DNA of 64,000 nucleotides from positions 1 to 64,000 of IMG/VR virus record IMGVR_UViG_3300032753_000007. One strand, 5' to 3'. Under the pieces are notes generated by a model. It was not told where the DNA came from. It searched no databases and saw only the letters and a program-made list of their open reading frames with translations. The stretch comes from a virus. Position 1 is the stretch's first letter. Every line of letters begins with the position of its first letter. Below, one piece after another: positions 27,983 through 35,504 of this stretch. Made by a program: the position numbers and the translations under genes.

Positions 27983-29635
27983 ATGAACAATATTGCTAAT
28001 ACACAACCACTGTATATTGTTAAAACTAACTCACTCACAAATCTTTTTGTAGGTCAAGATAGCGTGCAACATGCGCTTGAGGTACATAGAAGGATGTCTT
28101 ATGTTGTCAATGAATTTAGTATTGACATTTATGATTCACTATCTGACCCACGTAAAACCATGCTTTTGGCATCAGAGAAGATTCACAATGACCATATTTT
28201 AGGTGATTCTTTTAACATTTATTGTAGTGAATTAGTTGATCCATTATCAAGAAATAATAAATGTATTTACATATATGTTAAAAAGGATTTAAAAGAAGAT
28301 GATTTAAGTGAGCTGTATAAAATCCATGATAAAAATACCATATATGGGTATATTCATGGCTATGCTAATGCTTTAAAATTAAAAAATGATATATTAAAAG
28401 TATTATCTAATCATGCTAATGATATATCATTAACAAAAAAAATATTATCTAATTTTGCTGAAGAACCAGAAGAATCTATTAAAGTTTTATTAGACGTACC
28501 TCATATTGAATATGATAAAAATGTTTATAATGGGTTAATACCTTTAATTGACTATACAGACGACATTAGTATTATGGATTATGACCTTTATAAAACATAT
28601 AAATATGTTATTTATACTAATGAATATAATCATAAAATATTTGTTCCAGAAAAAGATATAAAAGAGTTTAAAGAATGGTTAGAGTCAAAAACATTAATTG
28701 AGTGTAGAGATGAGATTAACTCTTTAGAGCATAACTTTTGTACTACATATGGTAATAATAAGTATGATAATGCGTTAAAAAAGGATAATATGTCTACTTT
28801 ATATTTACTATCAGGAGAGTTTTTTGGATATGTTCATGGATATGATAATGCAATAAAGGTAAGAAACATTGTAGCAAGCATTTTAAATATAAGTAAAGAC
28901 TTAATCAATGTTACTGAATTTAAATGTGAGGAAAGTGTTAATATTTATAAAGAATCACTAAAAGTATCTGAAAATGGATTAATTGAAGGGCATACATTAC
29001 ATACCTTGATGAAAAAGCATAACTATAGTATCTACACAACTGATAGTATGCGCCCCATAATTATCCCATCAGAAGATGTAGAATGTTTTGATAAGTGGCT
29101 AATGTCAGACTCTAAGTCTGATCGTGGTGCCACACCATCTTTTGCTATAATGGATGAAACTAAAAACAATCTATTAACTAAAAACATTAGAGATAGAGCA
29201 ACTTATGTTGAACGCGGTTTAACATCAATAACTTATACGCAGGTATTTACTGGCTATGTCATTGCTGAATATCATGATGATAATGACGATAACTCTCATG
29301 TAACGCGTATATTAGTAAAAGAAGACGCATTTAGTTGGAATAAAGAACCATCGTCAGAGGAATGCTACATAGTCATTCAAGATCACTATGTTAACGGGAA
29401 TCTTAGCAGCCGAAAAGCAGCAGAGCTTGATGCACGCGATGTGCCTATGTTAGTAGGTTACTTTAGTCTAAAAAAGGCATACCAAGCAGGAATAAAACTG
29501 AATGCAAATGAAGATGTATTTGATAAATCCAATAAAGAAAAAGAACTTGCTGAACTACGTAAAACCATCCATGATATAGAAAGATGGTTAATTGACAGTG
29601 ATATTGAGTTCGTAATTGATGATCTAATTAGTTAA
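27983..29635 (+). CDS. Hypothetical protein with internal duplication, 550 aa
   Basis: The product starts MNNIANTQPLYIVKTNSLTN after AAGGAAAAAATA. The middle is duplicated: YGYIHGYANALKLKND (residues ~120) recurs as FGYVHGYDNAIKVRN (~285), and KYVIYTNEYNHKIFVPEKDI (~210) recurs as NYSIYTTDSMRPIIIPSEDV (~348). Each pair is about 140-165 residues apart. The C-terminus is helical (KELAELRKTIHDIERWL). No family is recognised. It ends at a strong terminator, closing the 25469-29635 group. Confidence 0.6.
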   Translation: MNNIANTQPLYIVKTNSLTNLFVGQDSVQHALEVHRRMSYVVNEFSIDIYDSLSDPRKTMLLASEKIHNDHILGDSFNIYCSELVDPLSRNNKCIYIYVKKDLKEDDLSELYKIHDKNTIYGYIHGYANALKLKNDILKVLSNHANDISLTKKILSNFAEEPEESIKVLLDVPHIEYDKNVYNGLIPLIDYTDDISIMDYDLYKTYKYVIYTNEYNHKIFVPEKDIKEFKEWLESKTLIECRDEINSLEHNFCTTYGNNKYDNALKKDNMSTLYLLSGEFFGYVHGYDNAIKVRNIVASILNISKDLINVTEFKCEESVNIYKESLKVSENGLIEGHTLHTLMKKHNYSIYTTDSMRPIIIPSEDVECFDKWLMSDSKSDRGATPSFAIMDETKNNLLTKNIRDRATYVERGLTSITYTQVFTGYVIAEYHDDNDDNSHVTRILVKEDAFSWNKEPSSEECYIVIQDHYVNGNLSSRKAAELDARDVPMLVGYFSLKKAYQAGIKLNANEDVFDKSNKEKELAELRKTIHDIERWLIDSDIEFVIDDLIS

Positions 29636-29645
29636 ACGACTATAC

Positions 29646-29690
29646 GTACTCTAGACTGGGATATATCCCAGTCTAGAGTACTGTTTTTTT
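29646..29690 (+). terminator. Intrinsic terminator
   Basis: A perfect 16-bp stem (GTACTCTAGACTGGGA with its complement, loop TATA) is followed by TG and seven T. It ends the group of hypothetical genes and isolates the SbcC-like gene downstream. Confidence 0.85.
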
Positions 29691-29732
29691 GGTTAATTAT
29701 ACCCATCATACTATGTCACTTTAGGAGATAGT

Positions 29733-32189
29733 ATGAAAATCTTATCGGTATATTTACGAGGATTTAAACCATTAGCATTACGAAATATCAATGAAATCAC
29801 TATTGATTTTACAGAACAAGTCACTTTAGTATTAGGTAGAAATGGTTGTGGTAAATCATCATTATTAAGAGAATCTACACCATTGCCTGCTGTCATGGAA
29901 GACTATTATGAAAATGGTGAAAAACGAATTACATTAGAGCATAATGGCCATCACTATGAACTAGTAACTGTATTAAAGAAATCAGCTAAACACAGTTTCT
30001 ATAAAAATGGCATTGCTTTATTAGAACACGGCATTACCAGTACACAACAAGCTTTAGTAGAAAGCGAATTAAACTATACTGATTTAATACATAAACTATT
30101 AATTGGTAAACTAACATTTACTACTATGTCAGTTGGTATGCGTCGTGATATATTAACAATGATTTCACCTTTAGATTTAAATTATGCTATTGAATTACAT
30201 AATAAAATTAAAGTACAAATTAGAGATAATCAAGCTATTATAAAACACCTTAATAGTAAACGTGGTGAAATAGAGCATAAGTTAAAAGACCTTAATCAAT
30301 ATAAGTATATTGAAGAGCAAAAAACTAAATTAGAAAATGAACTATCAGTAGTCATGCCATTTGCTTTATTAAAGTCATTACCTAGTCATCAGATACAAAA
30401 AAACATTAATGAAAGTCAACACTCATTAATGAGTTTACATAAACAACTACATAAAGAAGATGGATTATCAGTGCCTACTCGAGGTATTAATAATGTTACT
30501 GACTTAACAACTTACATTGGTCAATGCAATGGTGAATTAAACGCACTACAATCACGTATAAACGATCTTTATACAGAACTTGATGGATTAGTAGGGGTAA
30601 CACAATCGCTCTCTAATAATCATTTATCTACAACTGATATAGAAAGCTATATAGCACAATGTGATGCTATTATTAACGATTTTGTTGCTATGCAAATGCC
30701 TAATGTTGATGGTAATCTATCACTCTATAGTGACCAGTTAATTACACTTTATGATAGTTTTATTTCATTAGATGACATGTTATCTAAAACACATTACTTT
30801 ACAGTAAATGAAATTAAAGACATTAATCATGCTTATAATAAAATAAGTACGTTACAAGCACATGCTATTAATGAATTAGATAGCATAAAAGAAAAAGGTA
30901 ATCATTATAAGAATAATCATAGTGCTATTGAATGTCATCAATGTAAAACTAAATTAACATTAGAAGGGCAATCAGTTGAATTAGTCATTAATGATTTACG
31001 TAATAAAGCAACTGATTTAATTAAACAAATTAAATCATATAAAGAACAATTAGACATACTCACACCACAAGTAGAACATATCCAATTATTTAACCAAGTC
31101 ACTAATAGTCTTATTACATTAAAAAATAACATTACATTACCGAGTTTATTTTGGAATGAATTTACAATAGAGTCAATATTACAATATCCATCACTATTTT
31201 CTACGCATATTGTAAGATGGCAAAAAATAATTGAACAAACAAAAATAAAAAATAAAGCATTAGCTGATAGAGAAACTTATAAAGATGCATTATCAGCTTA
31301 TCAAAAATGTGGTGGTAGTGTTAGTATTCATATTGAAAAACAAAATAAGCTATTAGATCGTTTATTATTAAAACAACAAATTATTAAAAAAGATTTAGTC
31401 ATTTGTCAACATGTATTAAAACAATATATGCATTATACAGAAATGCATGATAAACATATTCAGTTATCAAGCTATATAGACATTCAATATAAATCGTTAA
31501 TTAATGCTTATATAAAAGAAGATGCTGAAGAAAAACGATCTAAGCTTTACCAAACATTATCAGATATTAACAATATCGTTACTAAAAAAGAAACATTAAC
31601 TAATGCACTTAATGAACTCAATAAAGAATACCATGCATTGTGTGGTAATCAAGAATGTTTATTACTATTAGAAAAAGAACTATCACCTAAAACAGGCATT
31701 GTAGCTGAACAAATGTTAGCGTTTATTACTAGTTATGTTGAACAGCTTACTGATATTTGTTCTCAGGTTTTTACTTATGATTTAACTATTAATCCTTGTA
31801 ATATGGATAATGGTAAGTTGGATTATACATTTAGTGTATTAGTAAAAGATGCTTTAGTAAAAGACATAAATATTCTTAGTTCAGGTCAAGCTGAAGTTGT
31901 TAATTTAGCGTTTATGCTAGTGCTTAGACAATATTTAAATCTAATGGATTATCCTTTATATTTAGATGAAATTGGTATTCATTTTGATTCACAGCATCGC
32001 AATAATCTTTCATTGTATATTAAACAAATATTACAAGAAGGTTGTTGTAGTCAGTTGTTTATTATAGAGCACTATACGCATGTACAAAACTTTTTACCTA
32101 ATCATGATACTATTGTGTTAGATGCTACTAACATTACTGTACCCGATAATTATAATCAACATACCACCATTAAAACAGGAGTAGATTAA
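29733..32189 (+). CDS. SbcC/Rad50-like ATPase (T4 gp46-type), 818 aa
   Basis: The N-terminal Walker A is at residues 35-43 (GRNGCGKSS). The C-terminal lobe holds the ABC signature (LSSGQAEVVNLAFML) and Walker B (YPLYLDEIGIHFDSQHR). Between them lie long coiled coils with a zinc hook at about residues 401-404 (CHQC), as in Rad50/SbcC. This family works with an Mre11/SbcD nuclease to process DNA ends in recombination and replication. No nuclease partner is visible in the window. Ribosome site AGGAGA. The stop overlaps the next start by one base. Confidence 0.85.
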   Translation: MKILSVYLRGFKPLALRNINEITIDFTEQVTLVLGRNGCGKSSLLRESTPLPAVMEDYYENGEKRITLEHNGHHYELVTVLKKSAKHSFYKNGIALLEHGITSTQQALVESELNYTDLIHKLLIGKLTFTTMSVGMRRDILTMISPLDLNYAIELHNKIKVQIRDNQAIIKHLNSKRGEIEHKLKDLNQYKYIEEQKTKLENELSVVMPFALLKSLPSHQIQKNINESQHSLMSLHKQLHKEDGLSVPTRGINNVTDLTTYIGQCNGELNALQSRINDLYTELDGLVGVTQSLSNNHLSTTDIESYIAQCDAIINDFVAMQMPNVDGNLSLYSDQLITLYDSFISLDDMLSKTHYFTVNEIKDINHAYNKISTLQAHAINELDSIKEKGNHYKNNHSAIECHQCKTKLTLEGQSVELVINDLRNKATDLIKQIKSYKEQLDILTPQVEHIQLFNQVTNSLITLKNNITLPSLFWNEFTIESILQYPSLFSTHIVRWQKIIEQTKIKNKALADRETYKDALSAYQKCGGSVSIHIEKQNKLLDRLLLKQQIIKKDLVICQHVLKQYMHYTEMHDKHIQLSSYIDIQYKSLINAYIKEDAEEKRSKLYQTLSDINNIVTKKETLTNALNELNKEYHALCGNQECLLLLEKELSPKTGIVAEQMLAFITSYVEQLTDICSQVFTYDLTINPCNMDNGKLDYTFSVLVKDALVKDINILSSGQAEVVNLAFMLVLRQYLNLMDYPLYLDEIGIHFDSQHRNNLSLYIKQILQEGCCSQLFIIEHYTHVQNFLPNHDTIVLDATNITVPDNYNQHTTIKTGVD

Positions 32190-33022
32190 TGACACCTAAT
32201 AGTAACTTAGTATCAGTAGGCATTGGTACTGTAGCACAAGATAAAAATGATAATAGTCGGTTTATATCTGTTTATTTATCAGAACAACATCCTTTTTATG
32301 AAGGTGATGTAACGAATGATGTTGCTGAAATAGAAAGAACGGTTATAGATGAACATGGCAATAGTACTAAACTAAATCTCTATAAAACAATGGCTGTTAA
32401 AGCTGATTGGTTAGAAGATGAAAGTAATAGAGAAACAGCACCCCATGTAAAAAAAGGTGAATCCGTTAATGTATTTGAAAAGAAAGATACAAGTGAATAC
32501 TATTGGCAGCCTCGTAAAAAGAATAACCCTACGCGTAGAGCTGAAGCCGTTACGTTTGCATGGAGTGCTGCTAGTCAAAGTAATGACATAGATATTCCTA
32601 AAACAGCAGATAATCATTATAGCGCTACTGTTGATGGTATTAATGGCCATATTACCATTACTACATCGAAAGATAATGGTGAAGTAGCTAAATACACTAT
32701 ACAAGTACAAGGTAAACAAGGACATGTTACTGTAGCAGATGATTTAGGTAATCTGATTCAACTAAACTCATCTACAAAAACAATTACATTATCTAATGGT
32801 GATAATACTTATGTTCAATTATCTGGCCCTAATATACTAGCAAATGCAAATGAAACTATTTTATTAAAAGCAAATAATATTGTATTGGACAGTAGTACCG
32901 TATCTATAACAGGTACAACACAAACTAACAATAACGTTAATGTAACCGGTGATGTTAGTGTAAGCGGTACTACTACAACAAATACAATTAATGCTTCGAC
33001 TTATATAGGGGATAATGATTAA
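32189..33022 (+). CDS. Baseplate spike / gp5-like protein, 277 aa
   Basis: The N-terminal part (NLVSVGIGTVAQDKNDNSRFISVYL) looks like the OB-fold of phage baseplate hub and spike proteins. The C-terminal half is built from short Val/Thr/Asn strands (GHITITTSKD, NTYVQLSGPN, NIVLDSSTVSITG) ending in repeated TN(N)NVNVTGDVSVSGTTTT units. These form a triple-stranded beta-helix needle in gpV/gp5-type spikes. It likely pierces the outer membrane during infection. It is coupled to the SbcC-like gene upstream and to the TSCPD gene downstream by one-base overlaps. Confidence 0.7.
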   Translation: MTPNSNLVSVGIGTVAQDKNDNSRFISVYLSEQHPFYEGDVTNDVAEIERTVIDEHGNSTKLNLYKTMAVKADWLEDESNRETAPHVKKGESVNVFEKKDTSEYYWQPRKKNNPTRRAEAVTFAWSAASQSNDIDIPKTADNHYSATVDGINGHITITTSKDNGEVAKYTIQVQGKQGHVTVADDLGNLIQLNSSTKTITLSNGDNTYVQLSGPNILANANETILLKANNIVLDSSTVSITGTTQTNNNVNVTGDVSVSGTTTTNTINASTYIGDND

Positions 33023-33483
33023 TGAGTACTAAAGTGATAGATAAAGAAATAGTAAGCTATAGTATTAAAAAAACAGAAGAGTTGACATTATCTGCTAAGC
33101 CTATTGTTCCTGAAGAACGTCCTGAATTATTAGAAGGCGTTACTTATAAGTTTAAAGCATTAGAGTTTGCTTATTATGTTACTATTAATGACATGGTACT
33201 AGAGAATGAAGATGGTAGTAAAACATATATTCCTTATGAAATATTTTTAAATAGTAAAAATGTAGAACACTATCATTGGATAGTGTGTACGATGCGAATT
33301 ATTTCTTTATACTTTAAAGCTAATGGCGATATAGTTAAATTAATTAGCGAATTAAAAGAAACACACGATGCTAGTGGTGGTTATTTTAAGAAAGGTGGAG
33401 GCAGAATGCCATCTGTTGTAGCTGAGTTAGGGTTTGTATTAGAAAAACACATTAATCGTTTTAAATCTGGAGATAAAAAATGA
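33022..33483 (+). CDS. Stand-alone TSCPD (NrdJ C-terminal-like) protein, 153 aa
   Basis: Residues ~32-145 closely follow the C-terminal part of adenosylcobalamin-dependent ribonucleotide reductases: RPELLEGVTYKFKALE, YVTINDMV, PYEIFLNSKNVEHYHWIVCTMRIIS, GGYFKKGGGRMPSVVAELG. The zinc-finger tail and the catalytic barrel of NrdJ are absent. Such isolated TSCPD-domain proteins occur in bacteria without an assigned role. Here it lies between a baseplate spike and an unknown protein, so it may be structural or regulatory. The family assignment is from memory of conserved motifs. Confidence 0.7.
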   Translation: MSTKVIDKEIVSYSIKKTEELTLSAKPIVPEERPELLEGVTYKFKALEFAYYVTINDMVLENEDGSKTYIPYEIFLNSKNVEHYHWIVCTMRIISLYFKANGDIVKLISELKETHDASGGYFKKGGGRMPSVVAELGFVLEKHINRFKSGDKK

Positions 33484-33866
33484 ACATCAATCAAATCGAT
33501 CAAGTGCCTGTAGCAGTGTTGCCTAGCATATTGCCTTTAATAACTGCTGCTATTAAGTCAGATATGTTCATTAAATTATCTATTATTGATAATGAGTTAG
33601 ATAGCTTTGAATTAAAATCTAAAGAAACAGGAAAATGCCTTTATATGGATCCATTAAAGTTTTTAAATGGTGAAACACATGCAGAAGCTTTAATACCTAC
33701 ACCACGTAATATTCCTGAACATAATCCACATGCCGTATATCAACCAAACATTAATGTAAGAAAGTGGGATACTGAAGGACTAAAAATCAGTGATTATCCA
33801 CCTGGTGCATCGCCCAGTGTATCTACTGTAGCTACTAATAACTTTCCAATATCACGCGCATACTAG
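33480..33866 (+). CDS. Hypothetical protein, 128 aa
   Basis: The product starts MNINQIDQVPVAVLPSILPL and overlaps the TSCPD gene by 4 bases (ATGA). It is a soluble protein with a Pro-rich C-terminal half (LIPTPRNIPEHNPHAVYQP, PPGASPSVSTVATNN) that looks extended. It may be a small baseplate component, judging only from the neighbouring spike gene. It ends just before the cassette 2 promoter block. Confidence 0.5.
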   Translation: MNINQIDQVPVAVLPSILPLITAAIKSDMFIKLSIIDNELDSFELKSKETGKCLYMDPLKFLNGETHAEALIPTPRNIPEHNPHAVYQPNINVRKWDTEGLKISDYPPGASPSVSTVATNNFPISRAY

Positions 33867-33884
33867 CATAGTAACGCAGTTTAT

Positions 33885-33920
33885 AAATTCAAATAATTTT
33901 AATATAGATATAGTTTACAT
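33885..33920 (+). promoter_or_regulatory. Cassette promoter-like block, copy 2
   Basis: This copy reads AAATTCAAATAATTTTAATA followed by TAGATATAGTTTACAT. It aligns base for base with the blocks at 24090 and 37871. Copies 2 and 3 differ at only a few positions, and the identity continues into the leader hairpin (GAATAAAGAATAATCTTTAT). Confidence 0.75.
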
Positions 33921-33921
33921 G

Positions 33922-33957
33922 AATAAAGAATAATCTTTATTAACGTATCGTTACGTT
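33922..33957 (+). promoter_or_regulatory. Cassette 2 leader hairpins
   Basis: A perfect 8-bp hairpin (AATAAAGA / TCTTTATT, loop ATAA, 33922-33941) is followed directly by a second one (AACGTA / TACGTT, 33942-33957). The first is identical in cassette 3. The second has a different sequence there but keeps its pairing. Confidence 0.65.
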
Positions 33958-33970
33958 TTAACGAATTAAA

Positions 33971-33989
33971 TCCCTGATGAAGGGAAGGA
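33971..33989 (+). promoter_or_regulatory. GATGA-loop hairpin with ribosome site, copy 3
   Basis: Stem TCCCT / AGGGA closes the loop GATGA (33976-33980), followed by AGGA and ATG 33996. A mini frame from the loop ATG (MKGRK) stops at TAA 33992-33994, one base before the main ATG. Confidence 0.75.
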
Positions 33990-33995
33990 AATAAC

Positions 33996-34331
33996 ATGAA
34001 AACTTTATATATCTGTAATGCCTTTTCTCTTCAAATGCTTGCGTTTGAAGAGAACATGATACGGGTAACCCCCGTACCATCTCCAGCCGCATGGTTGGAG
34101 AATGTCGAACCATTGTTCGACATTCTCCACTCTGCCGTCGGCCATGCCGACACAGCTGCTATATTTTCTTCCGTATTAAATATGGAAGTAAAAGAAAACA
34201 GGACTTCAATATCGATGTCGAAAGACATAGAGCTATTGGTGGGCCAGTACAGCGGCCCACGCTTGCCAGAGGGGGCAACAACGCTCCCTCAGGGAGCAAC
34301 AATTAAGTGGTTCCATGTTAAGCTAGTATAA
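33996..34331 (+). CDS. acrIII-1-like: AcrIII-1-type viral ring nuclease (DUF1874), 111 aa (cassette 2)
   Basis: The protein follows the DUF1874 family over its whole length: LYICNAFSLQML at the N-terminus, SAVGHADTAAIFSSVL at 46-61, NRTSISM and PRLPEGATTLPQGATIKWF at the C-terminus. In characterised members a histidine in the (S)A(I/V)GH motif is needed for fast cleavage of cyclic tetra-adenylate; here that is H50. Such enzymes act in the cytoplasm and shut off type III CRISPR signalling. The length matches the family. GAAGGAA precedes the ATG. The coding DNA is packed with hairpins, for example 34025-34054 (11-bp stem), 34097-34128 (14-bp), 34137-34151, 34215-34228 (GAAA loop) and 34239-34260. 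The stop codon sits in a terminator loop. Confidence 0.88.
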   Translation: MKTLYICNAFSLQMLAFEENMIRVTPVPSPAAWLENVEPLFDILHSAVGHADTAAIFSSVLNMEVKENRTSISMSKDIELLVGQYSGPRLPEGATTLPQGATIKWFHVKLV

Positions 34332-34397
34332 GCTAGCTTAACATGGTTAGCTAGGCATCAGTGATTAATCACTGATGCCTAGCCACTTTTCTTTTTT
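34305..34397 (+). terminator. Cassette 2 terminator, three-way junction
   Basis: An outer stem (AAGTGG 34305-34310 with CCACTT 34383-34388) encloses a 13-bp hairpin (CCATGTTAAGCTA, 34313-34346), whose loop carries the TAA stop of the ring nuclease, and a perfect 34-base palindrome (34350-34383) centred on ATTAAT (the last base is shared between stems). A T-rich tract (TTTTCTTTTTT) follows. This is the same plan as cassette 1. Confidence 0.85.
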
Positions 34398-34479
34398 CTA
34401 TTTTTTTTTTCATTTACATTATATAACTATATTATTACTAAGGTAAATAACATATCTATTAAGTTTAGGAGTATAAATA

Positions 34480-34521
34480 ATGGATACGTTTTCAAAACCT
34501 AATACCAAAGAAATCATATAA
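34480..34521 (+). CDS. 13-residue leader peptide candidate
   Basis: The frame MDTFSKPNTKEII is preceded by TTTAGGAGTATAAATA, a good ribosome site at normal spacing. It ends 30 bases before the next gene's start. It could be a leader peptide or a decayed gene start. Evidence is limited to the ribosome site. Confidence 0.3.
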   Translation: MDTFSKPNTKEII

Positions 34522-34551
34522 TGCAGTATATCACAATAAGGAATGAGTATA

Positions 34552-35181
34552 ATGAATTTTAATTCTCAACAAGCAAAAAATAACACAATAATACATAAAC
34601 CATATACGTCTTTGTATTTAAATCAGTTATTAGCAGATAATAAGTTAATACTTAATTCGCGTAGTGAAGAAGTATTCTTCCCGTTAGAGATTGCACCTGC
34701 TAACGCATCAGTTAAAATTCCATGTCTTTATGATAAATCTATTTGTAAAAATAAACCAATATCTTCTAAATGGTTTTATAAAATGGAAGATCTGTTTAAT
34801 GATTTATTAGATGAAGAAAACTGGGATTGGGGTTTACCTTATCCTACATTAAATGCGTTTCAAGCTTTCTTTAACGTGCTGAATGATTTAGACCCACCAC
34901 GTAAACCAACTATTGGCGTTACATCTGATAGTGCGTTAACAATGTATTGGATTAATACAAGAGCTACTGTAGTCATTAAATTAAAAGACATCGATAATAT
35001 AACTATGCGGTTTAAAGTAACTAATGATGATTTAGTAGAGCTAACATCCGATTACATTAATAAAGCAGAATCATTTAAATGGATTTTTGAAATTCATAAT
35101 TTAAATGATGTATTACTGGATATTAAAATAAAGTATAATATTATACCTAATGTTTTTAAAATTGACGGTTTAATTAATTAA
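34552..35181 (+). CDS. Hypothetical protein, 209 aa
   Basis: I choose ATG 34552 (MNFNSQQAKNNTIIH) because AAGGA lies 9 bases upstream. The earlier in-frame ATG 34543 touches that site. The product is soluble, with a Trp/Asp segment (LLDEENWDWGLPYPTLNAFQAF) and a C-terminal part of alternating strands. No family is recognised. It begins a plus-strand run of small genes that continues to 37009. Confidence 0.6.
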   Translation: MNFNSQQAKNNTIIHKPYTSLYLNQLLADNKLILNSRSEEVFFPLEIAPANASVKIPCLYDKSICKNKPISSKWFYKMEDLFNDLLDEENWDWGLPYPTLNAFQAFFNVLNDLDPPRKPTIGVTSDSALTMYWINTRATVVIKLKDIDNITMRFKVTNDDLVELTSDYINKAESFKWIFEIHNLNDVLLDIKIKYNIIPNVFKIDGLIN

Positions 35182-35193
35182 AGGAAATCAGTT

Positions 35194-35376
35194 ATGTCTA
35201 TTAAAGAAATACTTAAACTATTTGTTTATACATTAACACTATTTATTGCTGTTAATGTTTTGTTTTATATTCAATTAGCAACAGTTGATGCAGAAACACT
35301 TATTATATCAAGTATAGTTTGTGATTTGTATTTTTTAATCGTTTATCTTTATCGAGTGAGATTTCTATGGAAATGA
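35194..35376 (+). CDS. Small membrane protein, 60 aa
   Basis: The product starts MSIKEILKLFVYTLTLFIAV, with AAAGGAAA upstream. Two hydrophobic segments (residues ~8-27 and ~35-52) suggest a helical hairpin in the inner membrane. It overlaps the next small membrane gene by 10 bases. No family is recognised. Pairs of tiny membrane proteins in phages can act in lysis or in superinfection exclusion, but nothing here decides between these. Confidence 0.55.
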   Translation: MSIKEILKLFVYTLTLFIAVNVLFYIQLATVDAETLIISSIVCDLYFLIVYLYRVRFLWK

Positions 35377-35492
35377 TTAGGTATGTAAGATTTTGTATGA
35401 TCCCTATAGTAATTGGCATAATCGCATTTTTGATTATTACTTGGGATGGATGGAGTGATGACAATGGCGACGATTACAAGCATGATATATAA
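35367..35492 (+). CDS. Small membrane protein, 41 aa
   Basis: The frame starts MEMIRYVRFCMIPIVIGIIA with one membrane segment (residues ~10-26) and an acidic tail (DGWSDDNGDDYKHDI). It overlaps the 60-residue membrane gene by 10 bases in another frame. An N-in arrangement with the acidic tail outside is likely from the charge pattern. No strong ribosome site is seen, so it is probably coupled to the preceding gene. Confidence 0.5.
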   Translation: MEMIRYVRFCMIPIVIGIIAFLIITWDGWSDDNGDDYKHDI

Positions 35493-35504
35493 GGAAAACA
35501 GATT

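Noticed and set aside
34100-34128. GTTCGA-type T-loop suggesting a tRNA
   Set aside because: The GTTCGA word is only the 3' arm of a simple 14-bp hairpin inside the ring-nuclease CDS; no D or anticodon arm fits.
34091-34306. A 71-codon frame inside the ring-nuclease gene on the same strand
   Set aside because: It lies wholly within the well-supported DUF1874 frame, has no ribosome site, and its composition looks like an out-of-frame reading.
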